From the NCBI GenBank assembly GCA_021799435.1, contig JAJZAN010000015.1, positions 1 to 47,577 of the forward strand: DNA of 47,577 bases. The letters are read 5' to 3'. A program made the translations under genes and the position numbers. Below, piece by piece: positions 25,255-33,153 of the stretch; the first letter of the stretch is position 1, and each line of letters begins with the position of its first letter. Source of the stretch: Bacillota bacterium. GTDB taxonomy: Bacteria; Bacillota; Sulfobacillia; Sulfobacillales; Sulfobacillaceae. The notes under the pieces are model-generated. The model saw only the letters and a list, made by a program, of their open reading frames with translations, did no database searches and had not been told where the DNA came from.

Positions 25255-27135
25255 ATGGCAGCTGAGCGTTCCCCGGAGCTGGACGAGAAGCTGAAGTCGC
25301 TGCCCAGCGATCCGGGCGTCTATTTGCTGAAGGATGCCGAGGGCCACGTTCTTTACGTCGGCAAAGCGGTCGTGCTCAAAAACCGAGTGCGGTCGTATTT
25401 CCAAGCGCCCGAGAGGCTCGCTCCCAAAGTGCGCGCCATGATGCGGCATGTTGTGGATCTGGAATATATTGTGACCTCCACGGAGGTGGAGGCCTTGATT
25501 CTGGAAGCGACGCTGATTAAGCAAATGAAGCCGCACTACAACATTCGGCTCAAGGATGACAAGGCCTATCCCTATCTCCGGCTCACCTGGGAAGAAGACT
25601 TTCCGCGCCTGTTAATCGCGCGCAAGCCCGGACACGATGGGAGCCGCTACTTTGGCCCCTACCCCCGGGCGCAGGCTGTGCGGGATACCATTCGTCTGTT
25701 GCGGAAAATCTTTCCCATTCGCAACTGCACCAACCAGAAGTTCAAGAACGCGGCCCGGCCTTGTTTGGAATACCATATTGGCCATTGCCAGGGGCCCTGC
25801 CAGGACCTGGTGTCCCGAGTGGCGTACCGCCAGATGATGGAACAGGTGGAGCAGTTCTTGGAAGGGCGGGCCGACGAGGTGGAGCGGGACCTCGTCAAGA
25901 AGATGGGCGAGGCGGCCGATAACCTGGAATTTGAACGGGCTGCCGAGCTGCGCAATCAGGTGCAGGCCATTCGCGAAGTGCGCGAACCTCAGAAGGTAGC
26001 GGCCGGCACGGAACGGGAATTGGATGCCATTGCATGGGCCGTGGATGGCGATGAGGCTGTCGTACAAGTATTCCGGGTACGCAAAGGGCGGTTGACGGGG
26101 CGTGAGGCCTTGACGCTCTCGGGGGTCGAGGGCTCCGGCGAAGCAGCCCTGGCGGAGGCGTTTTTGACCCAATATTATGCCAACGCCCAGGAGGTTCCGC
26201 CGGAGTTATTGCTCCAAGCGGTGCCCGATAATGTGGGACAGATGGGGGAGTGGCTTCGCGAGCGACGTGGCGGAGCGGTCAGCATCCGCGTGCCCCAGCG
26301 GGGCGAGAAGGCGCAACTTTTGGCCATGGTCCGGAAGAATGCCGAAATGGCGCGCGACGAAGGTTTGCGCCGTCAAGAGCGGCAAGAGGCTCATGTCCAG
26401 GAGGGCCTCTTGGGGCTTCAGCATGCCTTAGGTCTTTCCAGCATCCCGCATCGCATGGAATGCTACGATATCTCCAACACCCAGGGGACCGAATCGGTGG
26501 CCTCGATGGTGGTGTTTACGGATGGCAAGCCCGACAAGTCGCAGTACCGGCGGTTCAAGATTAAGACGGTGGAGGGACCGAACGACTTTGCCTCCATGTA
26601 CGAGGTGATTGGCCGGCGTTTCCGCCACCGGGAGCTGGCGGAGGACAATCCGAATTTGAAGCGGTTTGCACAAACGCCGGATTTGGTCATTATTGACGGA
26701 GGACGGGGACAGTTGGGATATGCGGCACGAGCTATGCGCGAACTGGGCGTGGGCGATATCGCCGTGTTTGGCTTAGCCAAACAGCACGAGTGGCTGTTCG
26801 AACCGGACGGTCCCAATCCGATTATTCTGGATCGGGACTCCGAGGCGCTCAAAATGCTTCAGCACCTGCGGGATGAGGCACACCGCTTTGCGATTACGTT
26901 CCACCGCCAGCTTCGGACCCGCCGCAATTTGAAGTCGTTGCTGGATGATGTGCCGGGCATTGGTCCTAAGCGCAAGAAGACTCTTTTGCGCGCATACCCC
27001 GACTTGCAGGCCATCCAGGCAGCGACAGTGGAGGATTTGGGTCATTTGCCGGGCATGTCCAAAGCGGCGGCGGAGTCGGTCCTGACCTATCTGCGCCGGC
27101 AAGAGACGCCGGCAGCCGAGAGGAGTGAGCCATGA
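25255..27135 (+). CDS. uvrC: Excinuclease ABC subunit C
   Basis: UvrC makes both incisions in nucleotide excision repair. The 626-residue protein has an N-terminal GIY-YIG domain (GVYLLKDAEG and LYVGKA), four cysteines in the CTNQ to CQGPC region that could hold an Fe-S cluster, a UVR domain (NLEFERAAELR), the RNase H-like domain (ECYDISNTQG, IIDGGRGQL) and C-terminal helix-hairpin-helix units (VPGIGPKRK, LPGMSKAAAE). It ends 4 bases into the next gene. Confidence 0.97.
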   Translation: MAAERSPELDEKLKSLPSDPGVYLLKDAEGHVLYVGKAVVLKNRVRSYFQAPERLAPKVRAMMRHVVDLEYIVTSTEVEALILEATLIKQMKPHYNIRLKDDKAYPYLRLTWEEDFPRLLIARKPGHDGSRYFGPYPRAQAVRDTIRLLRKIFPIRNCTNQKFKNAARPCLEYHIGHCQGPCQDLVSRVAYRQMMEQVEQFLEGRADEVERDLVKKMGEAADNLEFERAAELRNQVQAIREVREPQKVAAGTERELDAIAWAVDGDEAVVQVFRVRKGRLTGREALTLSGVEGSGEAALAEAFLTQYYANAQEVPPELLLQAVPDNVGQMGEWLRERRGGAVSIRVPQRGEKAQLLAMVRKNAEMARDEGLRRQERQEAHVQEGLLGLQHALGLSSIPHRMECYDISNTQGTESVASMVVFTDGKPDKSQYRRFKIKTVEGPNDFASMYEVIGRRFRHRELAEDNPNLKRFAQTPDLVIIDGGRGQLGYAARAMRELGVGDIAVFGLAKQHEWLFEPDGPNPIILDRDSEALKMLQHLRDEAHRFAITFHRQLRTRRNLKSLLDDVPGIGPKRKKTLLRAYPDLQAIQAATVEDLGHLPGMSKAAAESVLTYLRRQETPAAERSEP

Positions 27136-27482
27136 GGCGATTTATTGTCTGGTTGGCAACCGCCGCGACACTTTACGTGTTGGTGCAAGTGCATATGGGC
27201 ATCGAAGCGTCCAGTGTGGGGGCCGTGGTCGTTGCCAGCGTGGTGCTGGGCCTTGTGAATCTCATTATCCGCCCCATCGTCCGGCTTTTGACCTTGCCGC
27301 TGCGGTTGATGACGTTGGGATTGTTCGGATTTGTCATCAACGCCCTGATGGTGTGGCTGGCGGCAGCCCTGGTGCCGGGTTTTCGCGTCAATGGGTTTCT
27401 GCCGGCGCTGTGGGCATCGATTATTCTTGCAATTGTATCTGGGGTGGTAAATTGGCTGGTACGTCGACGGAGTACACATTAG
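27132..27482 (+). CDS. Phage holin-like membrane protein (YvlD type)
   Basis: The 116-residue protein has about four membrane segments and the NLIIRPIVRLLTLPLRLMTLG signature of the phage holin family 4 / YvlD group. Despite the family name these are ordinary chromosomal proteins with unclear function, linked in Bacillus to envelope stress operons. ATG 27132 overlaps the uvrC stop (ATGA) with GAGAGGAG upstream, so it is part of the uvr transcript. It overlaps the next gene by 31 bases. Confidence 0.85.
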   Translation: MRRFIVWLATAATLYVLVQVHMGIEASSVGAVVVASVVLGLVNLIIRPIVRLLTLPLRLMTLGLFGFVINALMVWLAAALVPGFRVNGFLPALWASIILAIVSGVVNWLVRRRSTH

Positions 27483-28285
27483 TCGCATTAGATTTGGACG
27501 GCACGGCCGTGCGGTCTGACGGAGAAGTTTCAGAACGGCTGAAAGAAGCGGTCCAAGAATGTCACCGGCGTGGGGTCACAGTGATGCTGGCCACGGGCCG
27601 CATGGTGCAGTCCGCCATTCCGTATTGGCGGGCCCTGGGATTGGGGGCCGGCCCATTGGTGGCCTATCAAGGAGCCGTAGTGGCAATGATGCCAGAGGGA
27701 CGGATTGTCCAAAAAACCACGTTGCCGCAAGAAGGGGCGCTGGCTGCGGTGCGCTGGGCGATTGACCGCGACCTCTTGACCCAAGTGTATGTGGGACAGG
27801 AACTATGGGTCTCGCGGGAGGACCCGAGAGCACTTCACTACATCGAAGTGAACCATATCCCGGGATGGGTCCGGGGCCCTGACGAGATCATGGATTGGCC
27901 TGAGCCGCCTATCAAAATTCTGGTTCAGGATGACGGGGCGGTGCTTGATGCCGTCCGCGGTGAATTGGAGCAGGTGGTGGCTCCCTATCCCATTCGGGTG
28001 TTCAAGTCACAGACGGACTACTTGGAAATTGTGCATGACGCGGTTGGCAAGGCCAAAGGTGTGGCCGGGGCGGCGCAGCTGTTGGGCGTGGATCAGAAGC
28101 AGGTGTTGACCATCGGAGATGCTGAAAACGATCTCGATATGCTGGAATGGGCTGGGATGGGGGTGGCTATGGGCCAGGCTCCCGACGTGGTCAAGCAAGC
28201 GGCCGATGCGGTAACGGCTTCGGTAGACGAGGATGGAGCGGCTTTAGCGCTGGAGCGTTTTGTGTTACAGATGCCAATGCGCTAG
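27452..28285 (+). CDS. HAD-superfamily hydrolase (Cof type)
   Basis: The 277-residue protein has the HAD nucleophile motif ALDLDGTAV (Asp14, Asp16), motif II LATGR, and motif IV IGDAENDLDML. The cap between them and the GKAKGV segment mark the Cof/IIB subfamily, which acts on sugar phosphates, flavin mononucleotide or similar small phosphates. The exact substrate is unknown. The start is TTG 27452, inside the end of the previous gene, with GGGGTGG 4 bases upstream. Its last 21 bases overlap the gene on the other strand. Confidence 0.88.
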   Translation: MAGTSTEYTLVALDLDGTAVRSDGEVSERLKEAVQECHRRGVTVMLATGRMVQSAIPYWRALGLGAGPLVAYQGAVVAMMPEGRIVQKTTLPQEGALAAVRWAIDRDLLTQVYVGQELWVSREDPRALHYIEVNHIPGWVRGPDEIMDWPEPPIKILVQDDGAVLDAVRGELEQVVAPYPIRVFKSQTDYLEIVHDAVGKAKGVAGAAQLLGVDQKQVLTIGDAENDLDMLEWAGMGVAMGQAPDVVKQAADAVTASVDEDGAALALERFVLQMPMR

Positions 28286-28528
28286 TCCCGAGTGCATCAG
28301 ACTGAGACCCAAGGGTGTGCGGCTTAGCAAATAGAGCGTGGTCGCGCCCACCGCGACGATAAACAGCCAGCTGAACTGGCGTTCCATGGAACGCTCGCGA
28401 CGCTCGCGATTGCGGGCGGCTCGGCTGTCGGGTGCCGCTGCCTCCGGGGCGGTGGATTCGGGAGTGGCCGGCCGCGTCCGTCGACGCGAGGGGGTCGGCA
28501 GATTGGACGGGTGTTGGGGTTGTGCCAT
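28265..28528 (-). CDS. Small membrane protein of unknown function
   Basis: The 87-residue protein has an N-terminal half rich in proline, alanine and arginine, then a highly charged RNRERRERSMERQ stretch, then one hydrophobic segment at about residues 53-69. It looks like a tail-anchored protein with a disordered basic cytoplasmic part. I do not recognise it. The gene is credible because AGGAGA lies 7 bases before the ATG and a promoter (TTGACA, 17 bases, TCGAAT) lies upstream. Confidence 0.65.
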   Translation of the reverse strand: MAQPQHPSNLPTPSRRRTRPATPESTAPEAAAPDSRAARNRERRERSMERQFSWLFIVAVGATTLYLLSRTPLGLSLMHSGLAHWHL

Positions 28529-28575
28529 AAAGATTCTCCTGTCGCCACAAATCTGACCTCAGCGGTCGTATCGTT

Positions 28576-28604
28576 ATTCGACACTATTCGCGAGACTCTG
28601 TCAA
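28576..28604 (-). promoter_or_regulatory. Promoter of the small membrane protein gene
   Basis: On the minus strand, a perfect TTGACA (28599-28604) is followed after 17 bases by TCGAAT (28576-28581). It is divergent from rapZ. Confidence 0.6.
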
Positions 28605-28634
28605 TCTCCATAACGTGGGGGATCCGCGAAAGGT

Positions 28635-28640
28635 TACAAT
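28635..28640 (+). promoter_or_regulatory. Possible -10 box of the rapZ operon
   Basis: TACAAT lies 46 bases before the rapZ start. No clear -35 box is seen at the normal spacing, so this is tentative. Confidence 0.35.
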
Positions 28641-28685
28641 AGGGGCGAACGGCAGGGCTTTGACTAAGAGAGAGGTGGGAAACCA

Positions 28686-29561
28686 ATGACGACGGCACCG
28701 CGTTTCATTATTATCACGGGCCTGTCCGGGGCCGGACGCACCGAGGCTATTCGAGCCTTTGAAGACCTGGGCTATTTTTGCGTCGATAATCTGCCGCCGT
28801 CATTGGCTGCCAAGTTTGCCGAACTGGTGCAGCGGAGCCCTGACGTGCATGGCGCTGCCCTGGGCATGGATATTCGTGGCGGCAGTTTCTTTCCGGAGTT
28901 GGCAGCGGTACTGGATGAATTTGAAGGTGCCGGGCTGCCATACCAAATTCTGTTTTTGGAGGCGGACGAGGAGACGCTCATCCACCGGTACAAGTTGTCT
29001 CGACGGCGCCACCCCCTAGAGACGGACGCACGGTTGGTGGAGGCACTGCGCCGCGAGCGGGCTGCCATGGAGGAGTTGCGCGGGCGGGCAGACTTGGTGA
29101 TCGACACCTCAGAACTGACGCCGTTGCAACTGCGCCAGCGGCTCAATGAGTCGTTTCGGCTAGTCGAAACCCTGCCGTTTCAGGTCAGGTTGGTCTCGTT
29201 TGGATTTAAGCACGGTTTGCCTAAGGATGCCGATCTGGTCTTCGACGTGCGATTTTTGCCCAATCCCCATTATGTGGAGGCTCTGCAACCCCTTACCGGC
29301 ACCGACCCCAACGTCGATGCCTACGTGATGGGGTTCCCGGTGGCTCGAGAGACTCTGGAACGGCTTGAAGGGCTGTTGGACTTTCTCGTTCCCCAGTTCA
29401 AGCGCGAAGGCAAGCCCGTCATTACCGTGGCGGTGGGATGCACGGGAGGACAGCACCGCTCCGTGGTTTTTGCTGAGCACTTGGCCGCCCATTTGACCCA
29501 AAGCGGCGAGACGGTATGGATTGAACATCGCGATGCGGGGCACCAAAGAGGCAGCAGATAA
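28686..29561 (+). CDS. rapZ: RNase adapter / nucleotide-binding protein RapZ (YvcJ)
   Basis: The 291-residue protein has a P-loop GLSGAGRT (12-19), EDLGYFCVDNLPPSL and the C-terminal signature GCTGGQHRSV. In E. coli RapZ guides RNase E to the small RNA GlmZ and senses glucosamine-6-phosphate; the Gram-positive YvcJ binds and hydrolyses nucleotides, with a role in competence and cell wall supply. The usual P-loop lysine is arginine here. It is the first gene of the conserved rapZ-yvcK-whiA block; AGAGAGGTGGG lies 6 bases before its start. Confidence 0.93.
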   Translation: MTTAPRFIIITGLSGAGRTEAIRAFEDLGYFCVDNLPPSLAAKFAELVQRSPDVHGAALGMDIRGGSFFPELAAVLDEFEGAGLPYQILFLEADEETLIHRYKLSRRRHPLETDARLVEALRRERAAMEELRGRADLVIDTSELTPLQLRQRLNESFRLVETLPFQVRLVSFGFKHGLPKDADLVFDVRFLPNPHYVEALQPLTGTDPNVDAYVMGFPVARETLERLEGLLDFLVPQFKREGKPVITVAVGCTGGQHRSVVFAEHLAAHLTQSGETVWIEHRDAGHQRGSR

Positions 29562-29562
29562 T

Positions 29563-30834
29563 ATGTGGAGACTGCTCTTGCCGGGATTGGGATTTAAGCG
29601 GTTTATGGCCGTGGTGGCGCTGGGCTTTGTGGCCATCGGTGCCGCGCTGGCCCGATTGTGGTCCACAGACCCCATTAATTTGACAGTAGCTGTGGCGATT
29701 CTTGTGCTCGGCGTCGCGTTGGTTGCGCTGGGGACGTGGGGGCTCTGGAACACCATTACGGAGCTTTTGGGTTCGGACAAATGGGCGGGATTGCTCTATT
29801 CCCGGCGCCAATTGGCCCGTGGTCCCAAAGTGGTGGCATTGGGCGGCGGCACGGGTCTCCCGGTGGTGTTGCGCGGATTAAAGCAGTACACCTCCAATCT
29901 CACCGCCGTGGTGACCGTGGCAGACGACGGCGGATCGTCCGGGCGCTTGCGCGGCGACCTCGGTATCTTGCCGCCGGGCGACATCCGCAACTGCATGGTG
30001 GCGCTGGCCGACACCGAACCGTTGATGGAGGAACTGTTTCAGCACCGGTTCGAGTCCGGAGAGCTTAAGGGCCATAGCTTTGGCAACTTGTTCTTGGCCG
30101 CCATGGAGCGAACGGCGGGGGATTTTGTCACAGCACTGCGCGAGTCCAGCCGGGTGTTGGCCGTTCGCGGCACGGTGCTTCCCGCGACCTTGGACCGCGT
30201 GACGTTGTGGGCGGATTTGGTCACTGGGGAGCGCATTTATGGGGAAAGCAATATCGGCAACAGCCCCGCCCGCATCGAACGACTAGGCATGGAACCGGAT
30301 GATGCCACTCCACTGGCGGAAGCCGTGGAAGCGATTAGGGATGCCGACATGATCGTGATGGGCCCAGGCAGTTTATATACCTCGGTTATCCCGAACTTAC
30401 TGGTCAAGCCCATTCAGGAGGCCATTCGGAACACGTCGGCCGTTCGGGTCTATGTGGCCAATGTCATGACCCAACCGGGCGAGACCAGCCATTACACCGT
30501 GCGTGACCACCTGGCCGCCCTAGAGCGGCAGGTGGGTCGGGGGTTGGTGGATGTGGTGCTGGTCAACAATCAGCGGGTGGCGGATGACGCGCTGGCCCGC
30601 TATCTCAAAGAAGGGGCTGAGCCGGTCACAGCCGAGATGCGAACTATTGATGGCCCCTTGGTGGTCGCTTTGCCGCTCTTGGCGGCGGACAATCTGGTTC
30701 GGCATGATCCGGAAAAGTTGGCCCGCGCGCTCCTGCGGCTTCTGTTCCAGCATCGGCCCAGTTGGTCCGAGGGCCGGACTTGGGACGGGTTGTGGCTGGA
30801 AGCACGCCTTCGCGGGAAACGAGGTGAGGCATGA
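29563..30834 (+). CDS. yvcK: YvcK/CofD-like protein with N-terminal membrane anchor
   Basis: YvcK proteins (also GlmR or CuvA) bind UDP-sugars and steer carbon to peptidoglycan precursors. The core from about residue 88 has GGGTGLPVVLRGL, ADDGGSSGRLR, PPGDIRNC and MGPGSLYTSV. Before it lie two hydrophobic segments at about 14-32 and 40-60, absent from the cytoplasmic Bacillus protein of about 317 residues; this one has 423. ATG 29563 follows the rapZ stop by 1 base, behind AAAGAGG. The last 4 bases overlap whiA. Confidence 0.92.
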   Translation: MWRLLLPGLGFKRFMAVVALGFVAIGAALARLWSTDPINLTVAVAILVLGVALVALGTWGLWNTITELLGSDKWAGLLYSRRQLARGPKVVALGGGTGLPVVLRGLKQYTSNLTAVVTVADDGGSSGRLRGDLGILPPGDIRNCMVALADTEPLMEELFQHRFESGELKGHSFGNLFLAAMERTAGDFVTALRESSRVLAVRGTVLPATLDRVTLWADLVTGERIYGESNIGNSPARIERLGMEPDDATPLAEAVEAIRDADMIVMGPGSLYTSVIPNLLVKPIQEAIRNTSAVRVYVANVMTQPGETSHYTVRDHLAALERQVGRGLVDVVLVNNQRVADDALARYLKEGAEPVTAEMRTIDGPLVVALPLLAADNLVRHDPEKLARALLRLLFQHRPSWSEGRTWDGLWLEARLRGKRGEA

Positions 30835-31691
30835 CCTGGTCCTACACTCGACAAGTCAAAGCGGAAATTGCCCAAACGCGGCTGGGCGCGCTGCCGTGCT
30901 CCTGGGCGGAGTTGTGGGGACTGTCCGGCCGCACGACCGATCCATTTCCCCAAGCTGCACCGTGGGTGCGCAGTAGTGCCGCCTTTGTGAGTCGGCGGGC
31001 CTTCCGGATCATGAAGCATTTGGAGTTGGAGCCTGCCATTCGTCTGAGCCGTCGTCACAATCGGGTCGAGTTTGCCCTGTGGGGAATCGATATTCCGGCA
31101 CCGGACATCGAGCAAAGCGTGTCCGACTGTCCGGAAGCCCTGATACGCGGGGCCTTTTTGCTGCGGGGCTATGTGTCGGAAATTGACCGGCCGGTCCACT
31201 GGGAAATTGCCGCTCCCGAGACGCGATTTGGCGATCTGGTGGGAGAGGCCATGGCGCAGTTGGGTGTCCAGCCGCACCTGAGCGAGCGACGAGGACTGCC
31301 TGTCCTGTATCTTAAAGACCGAGAACACGTAGGCTATCTCTTGGGACGGATGGGGGCTCATCAATCGGTGCTGGCTATGGAAAGCCAAAGTGTGGTGCGG
31401 TCGATGAAGAACCAGGTGAATCGGTTGGTGAATTCGGAGACGGCCAACATGAAGCGCATCGTGGATGCGGCACTGAAAGATGGTCAGGCCATCGCGGAAC
31501 TTCGCGCCAGCGGACGCCTCGCCAAGCTGAGTCCGGAGCTGCGGGAACTTGCGGAACTTCGCGTCAGTCACCCGGATTGGAGCTTTGAAGAACTGGGCCG
31601 TCATTTGCACCCGCCTGTGTCGAAGTCTGCGGTGAATCATCGCCTCAGAAAGCTCCGGCAGTGGTTGCAAAGGGAGGCCGAGAATCGTTGA
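30831..31691 (+). CDS. whiA: WhiA family DNA-binding protein
   Basis: WhiA is a homing-endonuclease-derived DNA-binding protein that controls sporulation division in actinobacteria and affects division and lipid balance in Bacillus. In 286 residues it has the VKAEIAQT start, degenerate LAGLIDADG-like region (GAFLLRGYVSEI), the NRLVNSETANMKR segment, and the C-terminal helix-turn-helix (VSKSAVNHRLRKL). It is somewhat shorter than common WhiA (about 315), mostly in the N-terminal half. It ends the rapZ-yvcK-whiA operon; the nuo promoter starts 20 bases later. Confidence 0.93.
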   Translation: MTWSYTRQVKAEIAQTRLGALPCSWAELWGLSGRTTDPFPQAAPWVRSSAAFVSRRAFRIMKHLELEPAIRLSRRHNRVEFALWGIDIPAPDIEQSVSDCPEALIRGAFLLRGYVSEIDRPVHWEIAAPETRFGDLVGEAMAQLGVQPHLSERRGLPVLYLKDREHVGYLLGRMGAHQSVLAMESQSVVRSMKNQVNRLVNSETANMKRIVDAALKDGQAIAELRASGRLAKLSPELRELAELRVSHPDWSFEELGRHLHPPVSKSAVNHRLRKLRQWLQREAENR

Positions 31692-31711
31692 TCAAATTCC
31701 GCTGGGGCGAG

Positions 31712-31739
31712 TTGATTGCCCAGGAAAGATTGCTACAAT
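31712..31739 (+). promoter_or_regulatory. Promoter of the nuo operon
   Basis: TTGATT (31712-31717), a 16-base spacer and TACAAT (31734-31739) form a good promoter. Transcription would start near 31746, giving a leader of about 77 bases before nuoA. Confidence 0.7.
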
Positions 31740-31771
31740 GAATAGAGGAACCGTTTCGTTTGCGGAATCGT

Positions 31772-31789
31772 ATGTGAAATTCGTCACAA
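31772..31789. promoter_or_regulatory. Rex operator in the nuo leader
   Basis: ATGTGAAATTCGTCACAA matches the Rex consensus TTGTGAA-N4-TTCACAA at 12 of 14 defined bases, with the first base of each half differing. It lies about 26 bases downstream of the expected transcription start and 33 bases before the nuoA ATG, so Rex would act as a roadblock. The rex gene itself is encoded at 46553-47203. Rex leaves DNA when NADH is high, so nuo would be switched on when NADH builds up. Confidence 0.75.
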
Positions 31790-31822
31790 TTGAGTGAGGG
31801 TTCAGATAGGAGCCGAGGAACG

Positions 31823-32176
31823 ATGATAACTCAGTACGGAAGCTTATTGCTCTACGTTCTGGTTGCCTTTGTGGTGGCCTTTATTGTGGCTGGAACGTCT
31901 GAACACATGGGACCACGGGCGCCGGGTGGATTGAAGCGGACAACATATGAGTCCGGTATAGTCCCCGAAGCCCCGGTTAAATATTTTTCAGTGCGATTTT
32001 ACCGCGTCGCGATGTTTTTTATGATTTTTGACGTGGCCGTGATGTCGTTATACCCCTGGGCGACCAGCCTGAAATCGCTTCATCAGGCCGGCATGCTCAG
32101 GGCTTTAGCATTTTTGGCCATTGTTGTGATGGCCTTTGTGTACGTGTGGAACAGGGGGGGATTTCAGTGGGATTGA
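31823..32176 (+). CDS. nuoA: NADH-quinone oxidoreductase subunit A
   Basis: NuoA is a small membrane subunit next to the quinone site of complex I. The 117-residue protein has three membrane segments and the conserved loop [19 protein letters not shown] between the first two. ATG 31823 has GAGGAAC upstream; an earlier frame start at 31790 falls in the operator and is unlikely. It overlaps nuoB by 10 bases. Confidence 0.95.
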   Translation: MITQYGSLLLYVLVAFVVAFIVAGTSEHMGPRAPGGLKRTTYESGIVPEAPVKYFSVRFYRVAMFFMIFDVAVMSLYPWATSLKSLHQAGMLRALAFLAIVVMAFVYVWNRGGFQWD

Positions 32177-32685
32177 GCTCCACCCAGCAAGAGGCTGAAC
32201 GCGGCATATTGTTGACGACCGTGGATAAGATGGCGCGGTGGGCCCAGAAGTCATCGGTTTGGCCGGCTACGTTTGGCCTGGCGTGCTGTGCGATCGAGAT
32301 GATGAGTGTGACCTCATCCCGATATGACTTGGCGCGGTTTGGCTCTGAGGCCTTCCGGGCTTCTCCGCGGCAGGCGGACTTAATGATTGTGGCGGGCCGA
32401 GTTAGTCAGAAGATGGCCCCCGTACTGCGCACCATTTGGGAGCAGATGCCTGAACCCAAGTGGGTGATTTCCATGGGGGCGTGTGCGTCTTCGGGAGGCG
32501 TTTTCGACAACTATGCCATCATCCAGGGGGTCGACCACGTGGTTCCGGTGGATGTATACGTGCCGGGTTGCCCTCCCACCCCGGAAGCCCTGATGTTTGG
32601 CATCCTGAAGCTTCGTGAAAAAATCCAGCAGGGTCTGCCGCCGGCGTACATGGAGGCCGCGGCGCGTCAGGGGGGGGCTTCGTGA
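32167..32685 (+). CDS. nuoB: NADH-quinone oxidoreductase subunit B
   Basis: NuoB holds cluster N2, which passes electrons to quinone. The four ligands are visible in the 172-residue protein: the tandem pair in LACCAIE, one in GACASSGG and one in [12 protein letters not shown] 32167 has GGGGGG upstream and overlaps the end of nuoA; an earlier start would add a non-conserved leader. Confidence 0.96.
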   Translation: MGLSSTQQEAERGILLTTVDKMARWAQKSSVWPATFGLACCAIEMMSVTSSRYDLARFGSEAFRASPRQADLMIVAGRVSQKMAPVLRTIWEQMPEPKWVISMGACASSGGVFDNYAIIQGVDHVVPVDVYVPGCPPTPEALMFGILKLREKIQQGLPPAYMEAAARQGGAS

Positions 32686-33143
32686 GCGTGGAAGTGCCAG
32701 AAGTGCTGACCCGTTTGACGGAACAATTTGGTGAGGCGGTTCAGGTGGTGCCTACGATGGATCAACCTACTGTAACCGTTCCGCTGGAGCAATTGGAAGC
32801 CGTGGCCGAGTATGTCAAGAACACGTTGGGCTACGTGATGTTCAACGATGTATTAGCCGCAGACTGGTTCCCTTCTCGGCCGCGCTTCGAATTGGTCTAT
32901 CAGGTGTATCATCCGGAATTGAACCGGCGCTTGCGGTTTAAGTGCTATGTGTCGGAAGACCAGCACGTACCGTCCATGGTGGGATTGTGGGCGGGGGCCA
33001 ACTGGCCCGAACGTGAGGCCTTCGACTTGTTCGGCATTGTGTTCGATGGCCATCCCAACCTGAGCCGCATCTATTTGCCTGACGATTGGGAAGGTCATCC
33101 TTTGCGCAAGGATTATCCCACCGGCGGGAACCGGATCGACTAG
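32682..33143 (+). CDS. nuoC: NADH-quinone oxidoreductase subunit C
   Basis: NuoC is a structural subunit of the peripheral arm. The 153-residue protein carries the family signature in [20 protein letters not shown] and [18 protein letters not shown]. It is separate from nuoD, not fused as in E. coli. GTG 32682 overlaps the nuoB stop. Confidence 0.95.
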   Translation: MSVEVPEVLTRLTEQFGEAVQVVPTMDQPTVTVPLEQLEAVAEYVKNTLGYVMFNDVLAADWFPSRPRFELVYQVYHPELNRRLRFKCYVSEDQHVPSMVGLWAGANWPEREAFDLFGIVFDGHPNLSRIYLPDDWEGHPLRKDYPTGGNRID

Positions 33144-33153
33144 GAGGGATCGC

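Noticed and set aside
27132..27482. Phage holin as a sign of a prophage
   Set aside because: Only the family name points to phage. No endolysin, integrase or structural genes lie nearby, and the gene is part of the uvr operon.
30600..31670. Minus-strand frame of 356 codons opposite yvcK and whiA
   Set aside because: It has no recognisable domain and lies fully over two well-supported genes.
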